Positions 6,527 to 13,218 are shown, counted from the stretch's first letter. The stretch is 19,935 nucleotides of DNA from UBA11373 sp035291545 (GCA_035291545.1 DATDRW010000060.1:1-19935), one strand, 5' to 3'. A program made the numbers and translations. Notes: generated from the letters alone by a model not told the origin.

Positions 6527-7644
6527 AGGTTGCCCCGCTTCGCCTGTTCGCGCTCGATGGCCTCGAACAGCGCCTTGAAGTTTCCCTGGCCGAACCCGGT
6601 GGCGCCGCGGCGCTCGATGAACTCGAAAAAGACCGTCGGGCGGTCCTGCAGCATCCGGCTGAAGATCTGCAGCAGGTAGCCGCCCTCGTCCTGGTCGAGC
6701 AGCACCTGAAGCTCCTCTACGCGCTTGCGGTCGATGTCGACGTCGGGCATGCGCTTCCACACGTCCTCGTAGTACGTGGCGGGCACCGCCAGCGTCTCCA
6801 ACCCACGCGTGTGGGTGTGACCGACGGTCGTCAGCAGGTCGCTGGTGTGCATGGCGATGTGCTGCACCCCGGGACCGCGATAGAACTGCAGATATTCGTC
6901 GATCTGGGAGCGCTTCAGCCCCGCGGCCGGCTCGTTGATCGGCAGTTTGATGATCCCGGTCCCGTCCCACACCACCTTCGACATGAGGGCGGTGTACTTG
7001 GTGCTGATTGCCTCGTCGTCAAAGTGGCGCAGCAGGGTGAATCCAAAGACCCGCTCGTAGAACTCGACCCAGTAGTCCATCTTCCCGAGTTCCACGTTCG
7101 CCACGACGTGGTCGACGAACTCGAGGCCGATCGGCCGGGCGATGGTGTCCTCACGCGGTTCGAATCCGGGGATCTCTCCTTCGCGCTCGACGAAGGAATG
7201 GATGGTGTCGCCGTAGGCCTGGATGGCCGCGATCACGGCCCGGCCCCGGTCGTCTTCGATCGCGTGTGGCTTGTCGGCCGGATCGGCTCCGCGCTCGAGG
7301 GCGATCTCGAATGCGGCCTCGGCGTCGGGCACCTGGATGGCGACGTCGTGGATGCCGGGACCGTGCCGGTGCACGTGTTCGCTCACCGGATGGTCGGGAC
7401 CCATCGCCCCGGTCACGATGAACCGGATCTGCCCCTGTTCGAGGAGGTACGAGGCGGTCTCCCGTGTGCCGGTCTCGGGACCCCGGTATCCGACGATGCG
7501 GAAGCCGAGAAGGTTGCGAAAGAACTGGGCGGCCTGAAAGGCATTCCCGACCCACCACTCCAGGTGGGAGAAACCCTTGATCGGGAAGGTGTCGCGTGTC
7601 GCCATCGTCCTGGCGCGGGCGAGCGTGCCTTGATCGACCTTCAT
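6523..7644 (-). CDS. hpd: 4-hydroxyphenylpyruvate dioxygenase
   Basis: This 373-aa enzyme converts 4-hydroxyphenylpyruvate and O2 to homogentisate and CO2, the second step of tyrosine degradation. It has the two-barrel vicinal-oxygen-chelate fold, with an N-terminal domain at about residues 20-165 and a catalytic C-terminal domain at about 170-355. The Fe(II) ligands are recognisable: His179 in FVDHVVANV, His262 in VQHIAMH and Glu341 in VFFEFIER. The C-terminal helix with GFGQGNFKALFEAIE, which gates the active site, is complete. Length is normal for the family. The start at 7644 has a good ribosome binding site (AGGAG, 7 bases). The gene diverges from the unknown-fah gene pair and is followed, with a 4-base overlap, by the HMG-CoA-lyase-like gene. 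Confidence 0.96.
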   Translation of the reverse strand: MKVDQGTLARARTMATRDTFPIKGFSHLEWWVGNAFQAAQFFRNLLGFRIVGYRGPETGTRETASYLLEQGQIRFIVTGAMGPDHPVSEHVHRHGPGIHDVAIQVPDAEAAFEIALERGADPADKPHAIEDDRGRAVIAAIQAYGDTIHSFVEREGEIPGFEPREDTIARPIGLEFVDHVVANVELGKMDYWVEFYERVFGFTLLRHFDDEAISTKYTALMSKVVWDGTGIIKLPINEPAAGLKRSQIDEYLQFYRGPGVQHIAMHTSDLLTTVGHTHTRGLETLAVPATYYEDVWKRMPDVDIDRKRVEELQVLLDQDEGGYLLQIFSRMLQDRPTVFFEFIERRGATGFGQGNFKALFEAIEREQAKRGNL

Positions 7645-7727
7645 CTCGTGCTCCTGGAATCGAGTAGGAGCATTGTGGCAACTTCGGGGAGCAAGCGGGG
7701 GAGGCCCGCGCCCCGCCACCAGCTACC

Positions 7728-7777
7728 CGCTTCCCGCGGGAGGCGGGAGGCGGGAGGCGGGAAGCGAGGGGCGAGGG
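7728..7777 (+). repeat. Heptamer arrays GGGAGGC and GCGAGGG within an inverted repeat
   Basis: Three perfect copies of GGGAGGC run from 7738 to 7758, then two of GCGAGGG from 7764 to 7777. The first array is enclosed by a perfect 10-bp inverted repeat, CGCTTCCCGC (7728-7737) and GCGGGAAGCG (7757-7766). The element lies in the 215-bp divergent region between hpd and the unknown gene, which otherwise shows only the promoter box described separately. Confidence 0.7.
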
Positions 7778-7783
7778 TGCGGT

Positions 7784-7818
7784 ATTGCCTATTGCCCATT
7801 GCCCATTGCCCATTGCGG
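7784..7818 (+). repeat. Heptanucleotide tandem repeat (ATTGCCC)
   Basis: Five consecutive 7-bp units are present: ATTGCCT, three perfect ATTGCCC and a diverged ATTGCGG. The array is only 6 bp from the preceding GCGAGGG array but has an unrelated sequence. It lies upstream of the promoter box of the gene at 7860. Confidence 0.75.
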
Positions 7819-7847
7819 CCCGAGACGACCGAACGCGCTCCCCCCGG

Positions 7848-7853
7848 TACCCT
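7848..7853 (+). promoter_or_regulatory. Putative -10 box (TACCCT) of the unknown-fah genes
   Basis: TACCCT ends 6 bases before the ATG at 7860. No Shine-Dalgarno sequence lies between, so the message probably starts at or next to the start codon. GG precedes the box, as it does at 10084. Confidence 0.45.
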
Positions 7854-7859
7854 CCCTCC

Positions 7860-8768
7860 ATGCTCCCCGAGATCACCCGGCGCGACGCCCGTCGCGAGGC
7901 GCTGACCGGGCTCATCGACTACGCCGGGTTGTTCCCGCCTGCTTCCCTCGGCATGGAGGAGGCCGTGGCGGAGTATCGCGCCGCCCGCACCGGACCGCAG
8001 GCGTGGATGGTCGACCGGTTCATCTGCCCGGCCGATCGGCTCCTCGAACTCGCCGGGTTGCTGACCACGACGATGACCGAGGACGAGGAGCCCTGGTCGC
8101 TCGTGGTCACGGCCCGGCCCGACGAGGCTGCGGCGATCGCCGACTTCGTCGCCGAGATGTCGGGTGGCGCCGACGTGGATGCGGTGGAGACCCCGCTTGC
8201 CGACGGGGCGGACACCGCCTTGGTCGTCCGGCTCATGGAGACCCTCCAGAGCGTGGTTTTCTTCGAGGTGCCGTGGCGGCGACCGGTAGAACCGGCGCTC
8301 GACGTCCTCGTCACCGCCCGGGCCGCCTCCGGGCGGACGCTCGGGGCAAAGGTGCGGTGCGGGGGCGTCGTTGCCGAGGCCTTTCCCTCCCCTGAGGTGC
8401 TCGCCGGCTTTCTCGCCGCCTGCCGTGATCGCGGATTGCCGGTGAAGGCGACGGCCGGGTTGCACCACCCGTTCCGGCACACGGATCCCGCCACCGGCTT
8501 CACCCACCACGGCTTCGTGAACCTGCTCGCCGCCGCGGCACTCGCCCACGGCGGCGTCTCCCCGGCGGTACTCGCCGAGGTGCTGGCCGACACCGACCCC
8601 GGCGGGTTCGACCTCACGGCACGCGGTCTGGTCTGGCGCGACCACCGCATCGATGCCGGCGATCTCGCCGCGGTCCGGCGAGACCTGTTCGTCGGATACG
8701 GCTCGTGCTCGTTCGACGAGCCGGTCGCCGACCTCACCGCGCTCGGCATCCTCCCGGTGGCCTCGTGA
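7860..8768 (+). CDS. Conserved protein of unknown function co-translated with fumarylacetoacetase
   Basis: This 302-aa cytoplasmic protein has no signal peptide or membrane span. I recall similar uncharacterised bacterial proteins with the hallmark LIDYAGLFPPA (residues 18-28 here), but no named function. Other notable stretches are KVRCGG, a histidine-rich segment GLHHPFRH then GFTHHGF (His202, 203, 207, 216, 217) that could bind a metal, and a C-terminal YGSCSFDEP. Alternation of hydrophobic strands and helices would suit a TIM-barrel-like fold, but this is a guess. Its stop overlaps the GTG start of fah (GTGA), and hpd diverges from it, so a role in tyrosine or homogentisate breakdown is the natural inference. 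The start follows a TACCCT box; an upstream in-frame ATG lies inside the heptamer array and is unlikely to be used. Confidence 0.85.
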   Translation: MLPEITRRDARREALTGLIDYAGLFPPASLGMEEAVAEYRAARTGPQAWMVDRFICPADRLLELAGLLTTTMTEDEEPWSLVVTARPDEAAAIADFVAEMSGGADVDAVETPLADGADTALVVRLMETLQSVVFFEVPWRRPVEPALDVLVTARAASGRTLGAKVRCGGVVAEAFPSPEVLAGFLAACRDRGLPVKATAGLHHPFRHTDPATGFTHHGFVNLLAAAALAHGGVSPAVLAEVLADTDPGGFDLTARGLVWRDHRIDAGDLAAVRRDLFVGYGSCSFDEPVADLTALGILPVAS

Positions 8769-10030
8769 AGCCGCGGGTACCGGTCCCGCCGGGAAGCGAT
8801 TTCCCCCTCGAGAACCTCCCCTACGGCGTGTTCGACCCCGGCGACGGTCCCCGCCTCGGTGTCGCATTGGGCGACCACGTGATCGACCTACGGGCCGCAT
8901 CCGGCGCCGGTCTCCTGCCGCACCCGGTCGAGCTGGCGGCCCCCGTGCTCAACCCCTTCCTCGCCCTCGGTCGCCCCGCCTGGCAGGAGACCCGGGCGGG
9001 ACTGGTCGAGTTGGTGTCGTCGGATCGATTCGAGCGCCTTCCCGGCGATGCCGTCCGGGAGCGGGCGGCGGTGCGGTTGCGCCGCCCCTTCGATCCCGGC
9101 GACTACGTCGACTTCTACTCCTCCCTCCACCACGCCATCAACCTGGGGAGGCTGTTCCGGCCCGGCGACGAGCCGTTGCACCCCAACTGGCGCCACCTCC
9201 CCGTCGGGTACCACGGGCGGGCGAGCAGCATCGTCGTGTCCGGCACCCCGGTGCGCCGGCCCCGGGGCCAGGTGAAGCCGCCCGACGGACCACCGGACAC
9301 CGCACCGACCGCGGCACTCGACATCGAGCTCGAGGTCGGCTTCGTCACCGGTCCCGGCAATGCCCTCGGCGATTCGATCGCCGCCGACGATGCCGGCGAT
9401 CACATCTTCGGCCTGGTACTCGTCAACGACTGGAGCGCACGCGACATCCAGCGCTGGGAGTACGTCCCTCTCGGCCCGTTCCTGGGGAAGTCGTTTGCCA
9501 CGTCGGTGTCCCCGTGGGTCGTGACACTCGATGCCCTGGCTCCGTACATGGTTCCCGGTCCCCGGCAGGACCCGATGCCGGTGGAGTATCTGCGCACCAC
9601 CGGTGACTGGGCCGTGGACCTCGAGCTCGAGGTGACGCTGCGGGCGGCGGGGACCACCGTCGACCGGGAGATTTCCAGGACGAACTTCTCCGGGACGTAC
9701 TGGACGATGGCCCAGCAACTCGCCCACGTCACGGTCAACGGGACCAACGTCCGGCCCGGCGACCTCTATGCCTCGGGCACGGTGTCTGGTCCCGAGCCCG
9801 GCACCTACGGGAGCCTGATCGAGCTGACCATGAACGGACGCGAGCCCCTACGGATGAACGATGGATCCGAGCGGAGCTTCCTCCTCGACGGCGACACCGT
9901 CACGCTCCGCGGGTGGTGCCAACGCTCCGGGCTTCCCCGGATCGGCTTCGGGGAGTGCGTGGGGACGGTGTTGCCGGCGTCGCCCGTCGCCCGTCGCTCG
10001 TCGCCCGTCGGACATCCCGATTCTCCGTAG
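8765..10030 (+). CDS. fahA: Fumarylacetoacetase
   Basis: This 421-aa enzyme hydrolyses fumarylacetoacetate to fumarate and acetoacetate, the last step of tyrosine degradation. It has the N-terminal SH3-like domain (about residues 1-105) and the FAH catalytic domain. Key motifs match the mouse enzyme: DFYSSLHHA with Asp116 and the catalytic His123 (mouse Asp126 and His133), the metal-binding LDIELEVGF, NDWSARDIQ, and WEYVPLGPFLGKSF. The GTG start at 8765 overlaps the preceding stop (GTGA), implying coupled translation. The family normally ends near GFGECVGTVLPA. Here residues about 406-421 are extra and are encoded by an array of GTCGCCC repeats that runs into the gene. Confidence 0.96.
   Translation: MKPRVPVPPGSDFPLENLPYGVFDPGDGPRLGVALGDHVIDLRAASGAGLLPHPVELAAPVLNPFLALGRPAWQETRAGLVELVSSDRFERLPGDAVRERAAVRLRRPFDPGDYVDFYSSLHHAINLGRLFRPGDEPLHPNWRHLPVGYHGRASSIVVSGTPVRRPRGQVKPPDGPPDTAPTAALDIELEVGFVTGPGNALGDSIAADDAGDHIFGLVLVNDWSARDIQRWEYVPLGPFLGKSFATSVSPWVVTLDALAPYMVPGPRQDPMPVEYLRTTGDWAVDLELEVTLRAAGTTVDREISRTNFSGTYWTMAQQLAHVTVNGTNVRPGDLYASGTVSGPEPGTYGSLIELTMNGREPLRMNDGSERSFLLDGDTVTLRGWCQRSGLPRIGFGECVGTVLPASPVARRSSPVGHPDSP
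9979..10010 (+). repeat. Heptamer array GTCGCCC overlapping the 3' end of fahA
   Basis: The units GTCGCCC, GTCGCCC, GTCGCTC and GTCGCCC occupy 9979-10006, with a partial fifth. The array lies inside the fahA frame and encodes its last residues as a Ser/Pro/Arg-rich tail. The same unit sequence recurs at 13177-13197. Confidence 0.75.
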
Positions 10031-10035
10031 CTGGC

Positions 10036-10056
10036 GTCGGGCGTCGGGCGTCGAGT
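10036..10056 (+). repeat. Heptamer array GTCGGGC after fahA
   Basis: Two perfect copies of GTCGGGC (10036-10049) and a diverged GTCGAGT follow the fahA stop codon. The array could pair imperfectly with the GTCGCCC array upstream (C/G pairs broken by periodic T/T mismatches), giving a long hairpin at the end of the transcript. Confidence 0.6.
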
Positions 10057-10083
10057 TGCGCCCGCAGGTCGGTCGCGCCCCGG

Positions 10084-10089
10084 TACCCT
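10084..10089 (+). promoter_or_regulatory. Putative -10 box (TACCCT) of the MaoC-MoaD fusion genes
   Basis: GGTACCCT occurs with its last base 7 bases before the ATG at 10097. It is identical in context to the box at 7848. No ribosome binding site is visible between the box and the start codon. Confidence 0.45.
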
Positions 10090-10096
10090 TCCCCCG

Positions 10097-10930
10097 ATGC
10101 CTCTCAACTTCTCGCTCGGCGGCAAGACCTACGAGCCGGTGACCGTCACCATCACTGCGGACGAGATCGCCGCCTACGCGGCTGCCTCCGGCGACCCGAA
10201 CCCCCGGCACGCTCCGGGCCCCGATCAGATCGCTTCGGTCGTCTTCCCGGTGGTCCACGGGCTGCCCCTGATGGCCGTGGTCACCACCGATCCCGAACTG
10301 AACGTGGAGAACCCGCTGATGATCGTGCACGGGGAGGAGGAAATCGTGCACCACCGGCCCACGCGCCCCGGAGACACCCTGGTGCTCTCCCCCTCGCTGG
10401 TGTCGGTCGAGGACAAGGGCAAGGGTGCCACCTTCGTCGCCCGGGTCATCGCGGCCACCCCCGATGGGGCGATGGTCAATGAGCAGCGAGCCACGATCTT
10501 CGTGCGCGGTGGCGGGAGCGGCGCCGAGCGTCCCCCATCTCTGCGACCGGAGCCGCCGGAGCGCGGGGAGACGGTCGCCGTGTTCGCCAGGCACGTCGAT
10601 GCGGCGATGCCGGCTGCCTACGCGGCCGCCTCCGGAGACCACAACCCGATCCATCTCGATGATGCCGTGGCGCGAATGGTCGGGCTGCCCGGGGTGATCA
10701 ACCACGGGCTCGGCACTCTCTCGCTGGTAGTCGGCGGCCTGGTCGAGCACCTGGTGGCCGGCGATCCGTCACGCGTGCGCCGGCTCTTTGTGCGGTTCAC
10801 CGATCTGGTGGTCCCGGGGAGCGACGTGGTCACAACCGTGTGGAGATCGGATGACGGCCACGGATTCGAGACGGTGCGGCCCGATGGGAAGGTCGTGATC
10901 ACCGGCGTCGTCGACGTGGCGGCCGGATGA
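10097..10930 (+). CDS. Double-hotdog MaoC-family dehydratase/hydratase
   Basis: This 277-aa protein has two hotdog domains. The N-terminal half (about residues 8-140) resembles the FAS1 dehydratase-like region and the C-terminal half (about 155-277) is a MaoC domain. Members hydrate 2-enoyl-CoA or dehydrate 3-hydroxyacyl thioesters. The C-terminal half has the hydratase-2 motif SGDHNPIHLDD, with catalytic Asp181 and His186. The N-terminal half unusually keeps a similar SGDPNPRH with Asp33 and His38, so both halves might be competent. It lies 66 bp after fahA with its own promoter box, and its stop overlaps the start of the MoaD-fusion gene (ATGA). It may serve fatty-acid or branched-chain acyl-CoA metabolism. 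The substrate cannot be told from the sequence. Confidence 0.9.
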   Translation: MPLNFSLGGKTYEPVTVTITADEIAAYAAASGDPNPRHAPGPDQIASVVFPVVHGLPLMAVVTTDPELNVENPLMIVHGEEEIVHHRPTRPGDTLVLSPSLVSVEDKGKGATFVARVIAATPDGAMVNEQRATIFVRGGGSGAERPPSLRPEPPERGETVAVFARHVDAAMPAAYAAASGDHNPIHLDDAVARMVGLPGVINHGLGTLSLVVGGLVEHLVAGDPSRVRRLFVRFTDLVVPGSDVVTTVWRSDDGHGFETVRPDGKVVITGVVDVAAG

Positions 10931-11910
10931 TGGCGCGGCTCCGACTGTTCGCCAACCTCCGCGAACTGGCGGGAGCGTCGTCGGTCGACGTCGACGGTGC
11001 CACGGTCGAAGAGGTGCTGCTCGCCGCCACCGATCGCTTCGGCTCCGACTTCGCCAGGGCCGTGCAGACGGCGCAGGTTTGGGTAGACGGCGATCGCGTT
11101 GGACTGGACGCTCCGGTGGGGCCCGGGGCCGAGGTTGCCCTGATCCCTCCGGTGTCCGGTGGAGCGCTGGTGGTGCGATCGCCGATCGGCATCGAGATCG
11201 TGTTGGTGGTGGTGACGTTCGCCGCCCTGTTCGTCGGCAACGCCGTGTCGCTCGAGTGGTTCACGGTGGTGACGGTGCTCATCGCCTCGGTATGGGCGTT
11301 GGATCTCACCGGGGCCACCGATAGGCGCAGCCTGCCCATGGCCAACACCGCCATCCTCCTCGCCATCGGTGCCGGTGCGATCGGCACCTTCCGCTTCGGC
11401 GCCATCGGTATGGCGGGAGCGACCGGCGGTGCGGTGCTGGCCGTCCTGATCTGGAGCGTGTTCCGTCCCATTCTCCGGCCCATCGACTCGTTCGCCGCAG
11501 GCGTCACCGTGGCGGCGGTCGCCGCCACCGGGACCTCGGCGGTGGTGCTCCTCCGGTTGCGTTCGCGCGACGAAACCCTGGTGTTCCTGTTCGTGCTCAC
11601 GGTCGCGGTGCTCGTCTCGTGGCTGTCGGACCGTTCCGAGATGCCGATCCTCGATCCCCTCGTCGCCCTCATCGTCGGCGCCGTCCTCGCCGGAGCGGTC
11701 GGAGGGGCGCTGTGGGCGCCGGACCTGCTCAACGCCATCGGGGCATCGGCGGCCGCCGCCATCGCCCTGGTGGCCGGACGCAATCTCGGCACACTGCTTC
11801 GCGCCGGCGGTTTCTTCGTGCAGGGCCCGATCCCCGGCAGTTTGTCCTACTTCGACGGCGCCCTGATGGCGGCCGCCGCCTTCTGGTCGATATTGACAAT
11901 GCTGAGCTAG
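10927..11910 (+). CDS. MoaD/ThiS-like ubiquitin-fold domain fused to a polytopic membrane domain
   Basis: This 327-aa protein starts with a complete MoaD-like beta-grasp domain (residues 3-79: RLRLFANLRELAG, a VDVDGATVEEV strand-helix turn, VWVDGDRV, and the ending EVALIPPVSGG). MoaD normally ends at that Gly-Gly, which is adenylated and thiocarboxylated. Here Gly78-Gly79 are followed without a stop by about 248 residues with 8-9 predicted membrane spans (about 88-108, 110-127, 138-153, 158-178, 188-209, 217-233, 242-265, 267-285, 308-325). The C-terminal GGFFVQGPIPGSLSYFDG stretch faintly recalls the end of CdsA-type cytidylyltransferases, but their signature is not convincing. The start overlaps the MaoC stop; a second ATG follows immediately at 10930. 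The function is unknown. Confidence 0.85.
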   Translation: MMARLRLFANLRELAGASSVDVDGATVEEVLLAATDRFGSDFARAVQTAQVWVDGDRVGLDAPVGPGAEVALIPPVSGGALVVRSPIGIEIVLVVVTFAALFVGNAVSLEWFTVVTVLIASVWALDLTGATDRRSLPMANTAILLAIGAGAIGTFRFGAIGMAGATGGAVLAVLIWSVFRPILRPIDSFAAGVTVAAVAATGTSAVVLLRLRSRDETLVFLFVLTVAVLVSWLSDRSEMPILDPLVALIVGAVLAGAVGGALWAPDLLNAIGASAAAAIALVAGRNLGTLLRAGGFFVQGPIPGSLSYFDGALMAAAAFWSILTMLS

Positions 11911-11957
11911 CCGAGGCGCGGGGCTGATTCGCCTGCGAAGGGCAATGGGCAGAGGTC

Positions 11958-11972
11958 GGACCCTTCGGGTCC
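11958..11972. terminator. Hairpin between convergent genes
   Basis: GGACCC and GGGTCC form a perfect 6-bp stem with a TTC loop in the 151-bp gap between the convergent MoaD-fusion and aminotransferase genes. It could serve as a bidirectional terminator, although no T-run follows on either strand. Confidence 0.45.
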
Positions 11973-11976
11973 TCCC

Positions 11977-12037
11977 GCAATTGGCAATTTGCGAAGAGCG
12001 AAAGGCGAAAGGCGGGGCTGCATGCTGCATGCTGCCG
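11977..12037 (+). repeat. Drifting heptamer array GCAATTG / GCGAAAG / GCTGCAT
   Basis: The units GCAATTG, GCAATTT, GCGAAGA, GCGAAAG, GCGAAAG and GCGGGGC run in unbroken 7-bp register from 11977 to 12018. GCTGCAT, GCTGCAT and GCTGCCG then occupy 12017-12037. Neighbouring units resemble each other and change gradually along the array, as if copied stepwise and mutated. GGCAATG and GGCAGAG at 11941-11954 may be an outlying part. Confidence 0.7.
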
Positions 12038-12061
12038 GCCGTCGTGCGGTCAGCCTTTGGC

Positions 12062-13144
12062 TCACCGAAGCAGCCGCATCAGTGCTTCCACCAATCCTTC
12101 GTTCTCCTCCGGGTTGCCCGCGGTGATCCGCAGCCATCCTGCTGGGAGTGCCGGGCGCACGATGTACCCGGCGCGGAGCAGGCCCTCGGTGACGGCGCCC
12201 GACCGTTCGCCGAATCCGGCGTAGATGAAGTTGGCCTGGCTGTCGGCGACCGGAATGCCGGCTTCCCGCAGCGACGCGGTGAGAAAGGCAACGGCGGCAG
12301 TGTTGCGAGCGACACGCTCGCGCACCCGGTCCTGGTGCCTGAGCGCCTCGACGGCGGCGGCCTCTCCGAGCGTGTTCACCGTGAATGGGAGCTGGATGCG
12401 GCGGAACTCGGCGATCGATCCGGGAGCCGTTACCGCGTATCCGACCCGCAAGCCGGCCAGCGAGTAGACCTTGGAGAAGGTGCGGGTGACCATCACATTG
12501 TCGCGGGTGGCCGCCAGCGGGAGCATCGAGCGGAAGCCGGCGGCCGTGGCGAACTCGGCGTAGGCCTCGTCGACCACCACGAGCACGTGCTCCGGGATCG
12601 AATCGATGAACCCCTCCAGTGCATCGCCGGGCACGTGGGTACTCGTGGGGTTGTTCGGGTTGCACACGTACACCACGGTCGTGTCGGGACGGACCGCAGC
12701 TCGCATCGCCGTCAGGTCGTGGCGATGGTCGCCGTCGAGCGGCACCGCGATGTCGTCGCCGAAGCCGGCCCGGGTTGCGATCTGGTACAGGCTGAACGAT
12801 GGCCAGGCATACACCGCGCTCGTTCCCGGCGCCGTCATCGACAGCCCGGTGATCAGGGTGAGCTCGTTGCTGGCGCCCCCGCACCAGATGCGATCTGCAG
12901 GGATGCCGTAGAACCCGGCGAGTGCCCGGGTGAGATCGAGCCTGGCGTTGTCGGGATAGCGGTTGAGACCGGAGACGGCGGCGGCGATCACCGCCTGCAC
13001 CTCGGGGAACGGGGGCTCGGGGCTCTCGTTGGAGGCCAGCTTGACGACCGTGTCGAGGCGGTATGCCGCCGCCACCTCTGCGATGGCCCGTCCGGGCCGA
13101 TACGCCTGGATGCGATCGAGATCGGAGCGGAACCGTATGGGCAT
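12062..13144 (-). CDS. hisC: Histidinol-phosphate / aromatic aminotransferase
   Basis: This 360-aa PLP enzyme is of aminotransferase fold type I and HisC type. It has the N-terminal KLASNESPEPPFPEV, the PLP-contact segment CGGASNELTLIT, CNPNNPT, DEAYAEF, and the Schiff-base lysine Lys225 in TFSKVYSLAGLRVGY. The C-terminus with WLRITAGNPEENE is complete. HisC converts imidazole-acetol phosphate and glutamate to histidinol phosphate. Actinobacterial paralogues (Pat) instead transaminate phenylpyruvate and related acids, and the nearby hpd and fahA make the aromatic role worth considering. No other his genes are visible. The ATG at 13144 lies 8 bases from a TAAGGT box with no clear ribosome binding site. 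It is convergent with the MoaD-fusion gene. Confidence 0.88.
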   Translation of the reverse strand: MPIRFRSDLDRIQAYRPGRAIAEVAAAYRLDTVVKLASNESPEPPFPEVQAVIAAAVSGLNRYPDNARLDLTRALAGFYGIPADRIWCGGASNELTLITGLSMTAPGTSAVYAWPSFSLYQIATRAGFGDDIAVPLDGDHRHDLTAMRAAVRPDTTVVYVCNPNNPTSTHVPGDALEGFIDSIPEHVLVVVDEAYAEFATAAGFRSMLPLAATRDNVMVTRTFSKVYSLAGLRVGYAVTAPGSIAEFRRIQLPFTVNTLGEAAAVEALRHQDRVRERVARNTAAVAFLTASLREAGIPVADSQANFIYAGFGERSGAVTEGLLRAGYIVRPALPAGWLRITAGNPEENEGLVEALMRLLR

Positions 13145-13152
13145 CGGGCCTG

Positions 13153-13158
13153 ACCTTA
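13153..13158 (-). promoter_or_regulatory. Putative -10 box (TAAGGT) of the aminotransferase gene
   Basis: TAAGGT on the minus strand fits TANNNT and ends 8 bases before the ATG at 13144, the leaderless arrangement seen elsewhere in the window. The support is weaker because the hexamer differs from TACCCT. Confidence 0.3.
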
Positions 13159-13176
13159 GGGCGCGCACCGCGGATC

Positions 13177-13218
13177 GTCGCCCGTCGCCCGTCGCCCGTT
13201 TACCCGTTCCCCGTTTGG
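13177..13218 (+). repeat. Heptamer array GTCGCCC with diverged CGTTCCC units
   Basis: Three perfect GTCGCCC units (13177-13197) are followed, with a one-base slip, by related units such as CGTTTAC, CGTTCCC and CGTTTGG. The array lies in the 211-bp divergent region between the aminotransferase and peptidase genes, where I see no other element except the possible TAAGGT box. Confidence 0.7.

Noticed and set aside
7784..7860. An in-frame upstream ATG (7785) that would lengthen the unknown protein by 25 residues.
   Set aside because: The extra residues are encoded by the ATTGCCC heptamer array and intergenic sequence. The ATG at 7860 follows a promoter-like box and begins the conserved part.
7738..13218. 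CRISPR array as an explanation for the regular repeats.
   Set aside because: The units are 7 bp, contiguous and without spacers, and no cas genes are present.
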